A stretch of 64,000 nucleotides of DNA from Rhodoferax sp. (GTDB lineage Bacteria > Pseudomonadota > Gammaproteobacteria > Burkholderiales > Burkholderiaceae_C), in contig JAGRPL010000002.1 in NCBI GenBank assembly GCA_019449595.1, forward strand, positions 62,001 to 126,000, read 5' to 3'. Positions within the stretch are counted from its first letter, which is position 1; the number at the start of each line of letters is the position of its first letter. Below the pieces are notes generated by a model. That model was given only the letters and a program-made list of their open reading frames with translations, ran no database searches and was not told the origin of the DNA. Positions 56,254 to 64,000 of the stretch are shown piece by piece. The position numbers and the translations under genes are program-made.

Positions 56254-57740
56254 GGCTGCACCACCTTGACCAGTTGCCCCGGCGCGGGCTCGCCGCCGCC
56301 GTAGTAGCCGTTCATCAGGCGCAGCTGCGCCTCCGGGGCTTCCACTGGCGAGCTGCGGGCCAGCTCGGCAAAGCCGCCCTTGGGGTAGGCCACCGTCTTG
56401 ATCACCCAGGGCCGCGCCGCACTGCGGTCCTGCGCCGTCATGGCCCGAAAGCTCTCCTCGGCCGTGCGCAAGGCCGTGCGCGCGCGCTGCAGCGCCGCCG
56501 CGTCACGCGCGCCCCACTGCAGCAGGTAGGTGTTGTTGCCCGGACCGCTGATCACCGTGGCCTCGATCGGCTGCACCTGCCCTTGCGCGTTCTGGCGCGC
56601 GCCCGAGAAGCGGGTGGCCTGCAGGCCGTTGATCACCGCCCCTTCGGTACGGCCCTGCGTGGGCTTGAGCAGGGTGCGGATGATGGTTGCCGGGTCGCGG
56701 CCCGCCTGGGCCGGCACCAGCCGCAGCACCAGCATGGCGTCGCGCGCGGTGTTGACGAGCGCTAGCTGGTCGGCCGTATTCTGGAAATGCCAGCCCGCCG
56801 GCGCGGTCAGCGCAATGCCCAGCGGCACATGGTAGAAGTTGTGTCCGCGGCTCAGGCCCTGGTCGGCACTCTCGCCAAAGGCCAGCCCCTGGATGGCCTT
56901 GAGATACCTGGCGCGCCCTTCGTCGCTGTAGTTGCCCTTGTTGTACTGGTTGGCCAGCTGGGTTATGGCCTGCAGGCGCTGGTCGTTGGACGGGTGCGAC
57001 GCCAGCCAGCCGCCCTGGGCTGGCGGGGGCAGCCCATCGGCCCGGGCCTGGTCGGCTGCAAAGCGCTCCTGGTTCTTGAGCACGGTGATCACGTCCACCA
57101 TGTGGTGCGGGTCGAAGTTGTTGCGTGCCAGATACTCGGCTCCCAACCCGTCGGCCTGCAACTCCTGCTCGCGCCCGTAGGAGGCGATGTAGCCCGCCGC
57201 CACCGATTGCGACACCTGCCCGGCCAGCTGGCCCGCGCCGCTCAGGCCCTGGCTCTCCAGCACCGCGCCCAGCACGGTGGCCGCCAGCACGCCCAGGCCG
57301 GCGTTCTGCTCGCTGGTGGCGCGCTGCGCGCCGTGGCGTGCGGTGACGTGGCCAATCTCGTGGCCCACCACACCGGCCAGATCGGCCTCGCTGTCCACAT
57401 AGGCCATGAGACCGCGGGTGACGTAGACAAAGCCCCCGGGCAGGGCAAAGGCGTTGATTTCCGGGCTGTCGAGCACGGTGAAGTGCCACTGCAACTGTTT
57501 GCGGTGCGACTGGGCGGCCAGCTTCTGGCCCAAGGTGTTGACGTAGGCCTGCACCGCCGGGTCTGGGTAGGCGCCATATTCCTGCAGCACCTGCTGGTGG
57601 GCTTTCTGGCCTTCGGCCACTTCGGTGGCCTCGTCCATCACGGTGCGTTCGGCCTGGCCGGTCACCGGGTTGACCACCGTGGTGCCGCAGCCGGCCAGCA
57701 AGGTCACCGCGAGCAGGGAGGAAAAGACAAGGAAACGCAT
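56247..57740 (-). CDS. M48 family metalloprotease lipoprotein
   Basis: The protein has about 497 residues with a lipoprotein signal (LLAVTLLAGC) and the M48 zinc motif GHEIGHVTARHG (HExxH). A C-terminal region from about 300 is a separate domain, rich in mixed strand and helix. It probably acts in outer-membrane quality control like LoiP/BepA, although BepA's TPR repeats are not evident. The start (57740) is preferred since the open frame reaching 59279 runs antisense to dbpA. It is divergent from dbpA. Confidence 0.9.
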   Translation of the reverse strand: MRFLVFSSLLAVTLLAGCGTTVVNPVTGQAERTVMDEATEVAEGQKAHQQVLQEYGAYPDPAVQAYVNTLGQKLAAQSHRKQLQWHFTVLDSPEINAFALPGGFVYVTRGLMAYVDSEADLAGVVGHEIGHVTARHGAQRATSEQNAGLGVLAATVLGAVLESQGLSGAGQLAGQVSQSVAAGYIASYGREQELQADGLGAEYLARNNFDPHHMVDVITVLKNQERFAADQARADGLPPPAQGGWLASHPSNDQRLQAITQLANQYNKGNYSDEGRARYLKAIQGLAFGESADQGLSRGHNFYHVPLGIALTAPAGWHFQNTADQLALVNTARDAMLVLRLVPAQAGRDPATIIRTLLKPTQGRTEGAVINGLQATRFSGARQNAQGQVQPIEATVISGPGNNTYLLQWGARDAAALQRARTALRTAEESFRAMTAQDRSAARPWVIKTVAYPKGGFAELARSSPVEAPEAQLRLMNGYYGGGEPAPGQLVKVVQPR

Positions 57741-57806
57741 ACGGACTCCAGTGCAGACGTGCGGCCATTCTAGGGCGCCAACCGGGCAGACGCCGATAAT
57801 CGGGGC

Positions 57807-59240
57807 ATGACCCCTTCGAACACCGCCGCAGGCACCCCAACCCCCAACAGCTTCGCCGCGCTGCCCCTCACCCCCGCCACGCTGGCCAACCTGCAGCAGC
57901 TGGGCTACCAGGAGATGACGCCCATCCAGGCCGCCAGCCTGCCCGTGGCCCTGGCCGGCAAGGACCTGATCGCCCAGGCCCAGACCGGCAGCGGCAAGAC
58001 CGCCGCCTTTGCCCTGGCCCTGCTCGCCAAGCTCAACCCGCGCTGGTTTGCCGTGCAGGCCATGGTGCTGTGCCCCACGCGCGAACTGGCCGACCAGGTG
58101 GCGGTGGAAATCCGCCGCCTGGCGCGCGCGCAGGACAACATCAAGGTCATCACCCTGTGCGGCGGCATTGCGCTGCGCGGCCAGCGCGCCAGCTTGGAGA
58201 ACGGCGCCCACATCGTGGTGGGCACGCCGGGGCGCATCATGGACCACCTGGAGCGCGGCTACCTGACGCTCGAAGGCCTGAACACCCTGGTGCTGGACGA
58301 GGCCGACCGCATGCTGGACATGGGCTTCTTCGACGACATCGCCACCGTGGCGCGGCAGTGCCCGCCCGCGCGGCAGACGCTGCTGTTCTCGGCCACCTAC
58401 CCCGAAGGCATCGAGAAGCTGGCGCGCCAGTTCATGCGCGAGCCCCAGCGCGTGGAAGTGGCGCCCCCGAAGACCGAGCGCCTGATCGAGCAGCGCTTCT
58501 ATGAAGTCACCCGCAGCAACCGGCTGCAGACTGTGGGCGCCCTGTTGCGCCATTTCCGCCCGGTGAGCACGCTGGCCTTCTGCAACACCAAGCAGCAGTG
58601 CAAAGATCTGGTGACCCTGCTGCAGGCCGAGGGTTTCTACGCCCTGGCGCTGTACGGCGAACTGGAGCAGCGCGAGCGCGATCAGGTGCTGGCGCAGTTT
58701 GCCAACCGCAGCTGCTCGGTGTTGGTGGCCACCGACGTGGCCTCGCGCGGGCTGGACATCACCCAGCTCGAAGCGGTGATCAACGTCGACATCACGCCCG
58801 ACCCCGAGGTGCACGTGCACCGCATCGGCCGCACCGGGCGCGCCGGGGCATCGGGCCTGGCCCTGAGCCTGGCGTCCATGAACGAGATGGGTGCGGTGGG
58901 CAAGATCGAACAGTACCAGGGCAATCCTTCGGTCTGGTTCCAGCTGGATGAACTGACGCCCACCGGCACGGGGCCACTGCAGCCCCCCATGGTGACGCTG
59001 CAGATTCTGGGCGGACGCAAGGAGAAAATCCGCCCCGGCGACGTGCTGGGTGCGCTGACCAGCACCGAGGGCGGACCGGCCTACACGCGCGAGCAGATCG
59101 GCAAGATCCAGGTCACCGAGTTCTGCACCTTTGTGGCCGTGGCCCGCGACGTGGCCGCCCAGGCCTGCGCCAAGCTCAACGCCGGCAAAGTCAAGGGCAA
59201 GAGCGTCAAGGTCCGCCTGCTGTCGCTGGCCGACCAGTAA
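57807..59240 (+). CDS. dbpA: ATP-dependent RNA helicase DbpA
   Basis: This 477-residue DEAD-box helicase acts in 50S subunit assembly. It has AQTGSGKTAAF (motif I), VLDEADRMLDMGF (motif II), SATYPEG (motif III) and HRIGRTGRAG (motif VI). A C-terminal RNA-binding domain (about 400-477, PGDVLGALTSTEGGPAYTREQIGKI) is typical of DbpA, which recognises hairpin 92 of 23S rRNA. A GC-rich hairpin follows. Confidence 0.95.
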   Translation: MTPSNTAAGTPTPNSFAALPLTPATLANLQQLGYQEMTPIQAASLPVALAGKDLIAQAQTGSGKTAAFALALLAKLNPRWFAVQAMVLCPTRELADQVAVEIRRLARAQDNIKVITLCGGIALRGQRASLENGAHIVVGTPGRIMDHLERGYLTLEGLNTLVLDEADRMLDMGFFDDIATVARQCPPARQTLLFSATYPEGIEKLARQFMREPQRVEVAPPKTERLIEQRFYEVTRSNRLQTVGALLRHFRPVSTLAFCNTKQQCKDLVTLLQAEGFYALALYGELEQRERDQVLAQFANRSCSVLVATDVASRGLDITQLEAVINVDITPDPEVHVHRIGRTGRAGASGLALSLASMNEMGAVGKIEQYQGNPSVWFQLDELTPTGTGPLQPPMVTLQILGGRKEKIRPGDVLGALTSTEGGPAYTREQIGKIQVTEFCTFVAVARDVAAQACAKLNAGKVKGKSVKVRLLSLADQ

Positions 59241-59243
59241 GGC

Positions 59244-59267
59244 GCGGGCCCCGCGGACGGGGCCCGC
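59244..59267. terminator. GC-rich hairpin after dbpA
   Basis: GCGGGCCCCG and CGGGGCCCGC form a perfect 10-bp stem with a four-base loop just after the dbpA stop. It has no U-tract, so it is a weak terminator or a stabilising 3' hairpin. Confidence 0.6.
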
Positions 59268-59391
59268 CCTGTAAGGCAAATTCCTACGCGGTTTCCATCC
59301 CTTTGCCGACTCCAGTTCCTGTGCCGGGTGGCTACAGTTGTCTCAAGCGCCAATGCATCTTGCAGCGCACCGATTTCACCGGAGACGCACC

Positions 59392-59628
59392 ATGACCCAC
59401 ACTGCCCTGTCCCTGAACCCCTTCAGCCTGATGATGGAACCCGAGCTGGTTCTGCAGACCATGGAACGCTCGCAGCAGCTGCGCGGCCTGCGCCGCCACA
59501 AGCTGCGCCCGCTGGACAAGCCCCTGATTCCGTTCACCGCCGAAGCCCTGGCCAGCCGCGCCGCCTACGACGCCGCCATCGATGCCGAAGACCTGGAAGC
59601 CCAGGCCGACGCCTACCTGCTCAACTGA
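59392..59628 (+). CDS. Small conserved hypothetical protein
   Basis: The 78-residue protein (MTHTALSLNPFSLMMEPELVLQTMERSQQL) has a helical N-half and a basic linker, LRGLRRHKLRPLDKP. No family is recognised. The ATG is preceded by GGAGACG, and the acidic C-terminus contains AYDAAIDAEDLEAQADAYLL. Its coding character and ribosome-binding site support a real gene. It is close to the repeat copy at 59676. Confidence 0.7.
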   Translation: MTHTALSLNPFSLMMEPELVLQTMERSQQLRGLRRHKLRPLDKPLIPFTAEALASRAAYDAAIDAEDLEAQADAYLLN

Positions 59629-59675
59629 GCCCCCCGTTTTACCCTGCATTTCAGGCGCCAGGCGCCGTGGAATGA

Positions 59676-59711
59676 GCATAGACAGTTATCAAAACAATAG
59701 CGTATCTGCGC
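59676..59711. repeat. Interspersed repeat, GACAGTTATCAAAACAATAGC family (copy D)
   Basis: GCATAGACAGTTATCAAAACAATAGCGTATCTGCGC shares the core with copy C (CAGCTATTAAAACAATAGC) and ends in GCGC. It lies between the small hypothetical gene and the glpD stop, two genes that converge. Confidence 0.65.
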
Positions 59712-59721
59712 TCCGGCCGCA

Positions 59722-61314
59722 TCAGGGCAGGGTCTGGTAACGCTGGGCCAGCGCCAGAAAGTCAGCCACCGGCACTGGTATGCCCAGCTCGTCGGCCAGC
59801 ACGGCAGCCACTGCCGGCGCCGCCTGCGCGGCTTGCGCAGCGTCCAGAAACAGTAGCCGGCTGCGCCGCGCCAGAACGTCTTCCACCGTGCGCGCATATT
59901 CATAGCGCGCCGCAAAGCGCACCATGGCTTCGCTCACGTGCGGCGCCAGCCAGTGGATATTGCCGGGCAATTGCTCCAGCCAGACGCGCTCCGTCCCATA
60001 CAAATGCGCTCCCGGCGGCTCGCTGATGCGGATGCACTCCGCACCCACCGGCGGTGCCCCCACCAGGCGGTGCCCGGCGGTACGGGCTGCGGGCAGCGTG
60101 GGCAGCAAACCCGACGCCTGGCATGTCTCCAGCACGTCTTCGGCCATGGCCCGGTAAGTCGTCCACTTGCCCCCCGTCACCGTGACCAGCCCCGAGGCAC
60201 TGACCGCCACCGTGTGCTCGCGGCTGATGCCCTGGGTGCTGGCGCCGTCGTCCTCCGCCGGCCGGACCAGCGGGCGCAGGCCCACCCAGATACTGCGTAC
60301 ATCGCCCCGCTGTGGCGCGCGCTGCAGGTAGCGGGCAGATTCATTCAGGATGAACGCCACCTCGTCGGCAAACGGCTCCGGCTCGCGTGCGAGGTCGTGG
60401 CGGGGTGTATCGGTGGTACCCAGAATGACCTTGCCCAGCCACGGCACGGCAAACAACACCCGGCCATCGGCCGTCTTGGGCACCAGCAAGGCGTGGTCAC
60501 CGGGTAAAAATTCGCGGTCCACCACCAAGTGCACGCCCTGGCTGGGTGCAACGATAGGCGTGCTCGCCCGGCCGCACGCCGCGCCGTCGCGCGCACGCAG
60601 GGCATCCACCCACACCCCGGTGGCGTTGACCACGCAGCGGGCCTGAATGTCGATGGGGGCGCCGGTTTCGCTGTCACGGCAACGCACACCCACCACCCGG
60701 TCGGCCGCATGGATCAGGTCCACCGCCTCGCAGTAGTTCACCAGCAGCGCCCCCTGCTCGGCGGCGCTGCGGGCCAGCACCAGCGCCAGACGGGCGTCGT
60801 CGAACTGGCCGTCCCAGTACTTCACGCCACCGCATAAATGCTGCGGGTTGACCGTGGTCAGGCAGACGCGGGTCCGGGCAGGGCCGAGGAACTCGGTGGG
60901 ACCCAACCCGGCCTTGCCCGCCAGCACATCGTAGGCCTTCAGGCCCACACCATAAAAGGGCGACTCCCACCAGTGGTAGGACGGCATGACGAATGGCAGG
61001 GGCTGCGCCAGGTGGGGCGCGTTGTGCAGCAGGCGAGTGCGCTCGTGCAGGGCTTCGCGCACCAGGGCGATGTTGCCCTGCGCCAGGTAGCGCACGCCAC
61101 CGTGCACCAGCTTGGTGGCGCGTGAAGACGTGCCCTTGGCAAAATCGTGCGACTCCACCAGCACCACGCGCAGGCCCCGCAAGGCCGCGTCCAGCGCCAC
61201 GCCCAGGCCGGTGGCGCCGCCACCGATCACCGCCAGGTCGTACGGGTGGGGTAGGGCCAGTTGCTCCAGCAGCCTGGCGCGTTGTGTCAAAAGAGGTTCT
61301 GAAATTTCACTCAT
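59722..61314 (-). CDS. glpD: Glycerol-3-phosphate dehydrogenase (FAD-dependent)
   Basis: This 530-residue enzyme oxidises sn-glycerol-3-phosphate to dihydroxyacetone phosphate and passes electrons to quinone. It has an N-terminal FAD motif VIGGGATGLGVALDAALRG (about 29-47), SSRATKLVHGGVRYLAQG, and a C-terminal GlpD domain. It is downstream of the transporter-type genes for glycerol. A hairpin (61405-61437) lies before its start. Confidence 0.95.
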   Translation of the reverse strand: MSEISEPLLTQRARLLEQLALPHPYDLAVIGGGATGLGVALDAALRGLRVVLVESHDFAKGTSSRATKLVHGGVRYLAQGNIALVREALHERTRLLHNAPHLAQPLPFVMPSYHWWESPFYGVGLKAYDVLAGKAGLGPTEFLGPARTRVCLTTVNPQHLCGGVKYWDGQFDDARLALVLARSAAEQGALLVNYCEAVDLIHAADRVVGVRCRDSETGAPIDIQARCVVNATGVWVDALRARDGAACGRASTPIVAPSQGVHLVVDREFLPGDHALLVPKTADGRVLFAVPWLGKVILGTTDTPRHDLAREPEPFADEVAFILNESARYLQRAPQRGDVRSIWVGLRPLVRPAEDDGASTQGISREHTVAVSASGLVTVTGGKWTTYRAMAEDVLETCQASGLLPTLPAARTAGHRLVGAPPVGAECIRISEPPGAHLYGTERVWLEQLPGNIHWLAPHVSEAMVRFAARYEYARTVEDVLARRSRLLFLDAAQAAQAAPAVAAVLADELGIPVPVADFLALAQRYQTLP

Positions 61315-61404
61315 GTTCCTGTGCGGCTTGCAGCGCGCTCCCTCGGTCCGATACCGACCGTTTCAAGCAGTGCGCCAACACCTGCTGGCGCACCGGTCTG
61401 TTGC

Positions 61405-61437
61405 AGCCAGTTGCCGCACGTACGGCAACTGGCTTTT
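61405..61437. other. Hairpin between the glycerol binding-protein gene and glpD
   Basis: AGCCAGTTGCCG (61405-61416) and CGGCAACTGGCT (61423-61434) form a perfect 12-bp stem with loop CACGTA. The T-tract lies on the plus strand only, while both genes run leftwards. It is therefore more likely a processing or stabilising hairpin than a full terminator of the minus-strand transcript. Confidence 0.6.
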
Positions 61438-61458
61438 CACACACTCCAGCAAAAGCGC

Positions 61459-63189
<1,731 letters not shown>

Positions 63190-63275
63190 AGCGTGTCTCC
63201 TCAAGTGCACATCCCCGGTTTTAGTAAAAGGTGTCCGGCTCCGGGGAATGGATGAGCCGAATTCCCGTTTGAACA

Positions 63276-63584
63276 TCAGCCTTTACCCATGACCAGGACC
63301 AAGAGTCCCATGGAGAGCACAAAGCTGATCCATACGGATGGCTCGCTGTCCAGACTGAACAGTTCTGCCAGTCGGCCGCTGACGCCAACAAAAATCAGAT
63401 TCGTGTAGGCCGCCGCCAGCAGCCCCACAAACAGGCGATCCCCCCGCGTAGTCTTCATGGGCAGGAAACCCTTGCGCTCCACCGAGGGCGAGCGAATTTC
63501 CCATACGGTCATGCCCGCCAGCATCAACACGATGGAGATAAAAAACACGGCGACCGGCAAGGTCCAGGCCATCCATTCCAGCAT
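63276..63584 (-). CDS. DUF2160 small membrane protein
   Basis: This 102-residue protein has three hydrophobic segments and the motif RKGFLPMKTTRGDRLFVGLL. DUF2160 proteins are encoded with GlpV/GlpP/GlpQ glycerol transporters in rhizobia and many proteobacteria. The function is unknown, but the context supports a role in glycerol uptake. Start 63584 is preferred to the longer frame inside the permease gene. Confidence 0.88.
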   Translation of the reverse strand: MLEWMAWTLPVAVFFISIVLMLAGMTVWEIRSPSVERKGFLPMKTTRGDRLFVGLLAAAYTNLIFVGVSGRLAELFSLDSEPSVWISFVLSMGLLVLVMGKG

Positions 63585-63594
63585 TGCGAACTCC

Positions 63595-64000
63595 TTAAAC
63601 ACGACCCATCGCGAAACCCTTCGCGATGTAGTGGCGCACAAACCAGATGACGATGGCACCCGGCACAATGGTCAAAGCCCCTGCTGCTGCCAGCGTGGCC
63701 CAGTCCATGCCCGAGGCCGACACGGTGCGCGTCATGGTGGCCACAATGGGCTTGGCGTTGACACTGGTGAGCGTGCGCGCCAACAGCAGTTCCACCCAGC
63801 TGAACATGAAGCAGAAGAAGGCCGCCACGCCCACACCGGCTTTGATCAGAGGCAGAAACACCGTGAGGAAGAAGCGGGGGAAGGTGTAGCCGTCGATGTA
63901 GGCGGTCTCGTCAATCTCACGCGGGATTCCACCCATGAAACCCTCCAAAATCCACACCGCCAAAGGCACGTTGAACAGCAGATGCGCCAGCGCCACGGCA
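63595..64000 (-). CDS. Glycerol ABC transporter permease, GlpQ-like (N-terminal part missing)
   Basis: This is the C-terminal part (about 135 residues) of a binding-protein-dependent permease. The EAA-type loop EGFMGGIPREIDETAYIDGYTFPRFFLTVFLPLIKAG is followed by membrane segments. The protein runs off the right end, and the apparent GTG start at 63994-63996 is internal. The order permease, DUF2160, binding protein, glpD matches glycerol import and use. Confidence 0.9.
   Translation of the reverse strand, partial: AVALAHLLFNVPLAVWILEGFMGGIPREIDETAYIDGYTFPRFFLTVFLPLIKAGVGVAAFFCFMFSWVELLLARTLTSVNAKPIVATMTRTVSASGMDWATLAAAGALTIVPGAIVIWFVRHYIAKGFAMGRV

Noticed and set aside
56247..59279. Minus-strand open frame of 1010 codons that includes the M48 protease
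   Set aside because: Only the part up to 57740 encodes the protease with its lipoprotein signal. The rest is antisense to dbpA and has no family resemblance.

Overview
The window is high-GC DNA densely packed with genes. It looks like the chromosome of a betaproteobacterium of the family Comamonadaceae (Rhodoferax, Polaromonas or Acidovorax type). This rests on recalled protein similarity, on the rsmI/yraN/SIS/BON block, on Liv and TRAP transporters next to acyl-CoA ligases, on a PHA granule toolkit, and on short interspersed hairpins with a GACAGCTAT...AATAGC core that I associate with this family. No rRNA, tRNA, insertion sequence, phage or CRISPR array was seen, and no stretch over 300 bp lacks a gene. 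The two ends cut through genes: pilT at the left and a glycerol ABC permease at the right.

Layout. 1-3.2 kb: pilT-pilU (type IV pilus retraction) and an NAD(P)-dependent oxidoreductase. 3.2-5.9 kb: a conserved envelope and housekeeping block (dolP-like, diaA/gmhA-like, yraN, and divergent rsmI). 5.9-26.6 kb: a large surface-polysaccharide cluster read leftwards. It starts with the GDP-mannose/GDP-fucose genes (manC, fcl, gmd) and ugd. It continues with dTDP-Fuc3N-type genes (fdtA, fdtB) and a Fuc4N branch (wecE, wecF), then acetyltransferase, methyltransferase, glycosyltransferase, WbqC-family and glycosidase-like genes and a Wzx flippase. It ends with a QuiNAc/FucNAc-type initiation module (a 4-reductase-like SDR, a small phosphoglycosyl transferase and a WbpM/CapD-type dehydratase). 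An H-NS family gene sits inside the left end. The middle of this cluster (about 8-23 kb) is visibly more AT-rich than its surroundings, which suggests horizontal acquisition.

26.7-36.6 kb: a storage-lipid neighbourhood. It holds a two-domain fatty acyl-CoA reductase of the Marinobacter wax-ester type, a PhaF-like phasin, a patatin lipase, a TetR regulator, a TPR protein, a wax ester synthase/DGAT, an acyl-CoA-binding protein, a PHA-granule family protein, DUF1840 and a phenylacetate-CoA-ligase-like enzyme. The reductase and synthase together would take acyl-CoA to fatty alcohol and then to wax ester. 35.3-43.7 kb: a Liv-type ABC transporter operon framed by two acyl-CoA ligases, with a divergent Crp/Fnr regulator.

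44.7-50.1 kb: a 23S rRNA pseudouridine synthase, an alpha/beta hydrolase, and a complete ftrABCD-type ferrous iron uptake operon with a good Fur box. 50.3-64 kb: htpG behind a near-consensus sigma-32 promoter, a DctPQM TRAP transporter, an MgtC-family membrane protein, an M48 lipoprotein protease, dbpA, a small conserved protein, and a glycerol/glycerol-3-phosphate module (glpD plus GlpV/DUF2160/GlpQ-like ABC transporter parts) running off the right end. All functions are inferred from sequence patterns read by eye and from remembered families. No database search was run.
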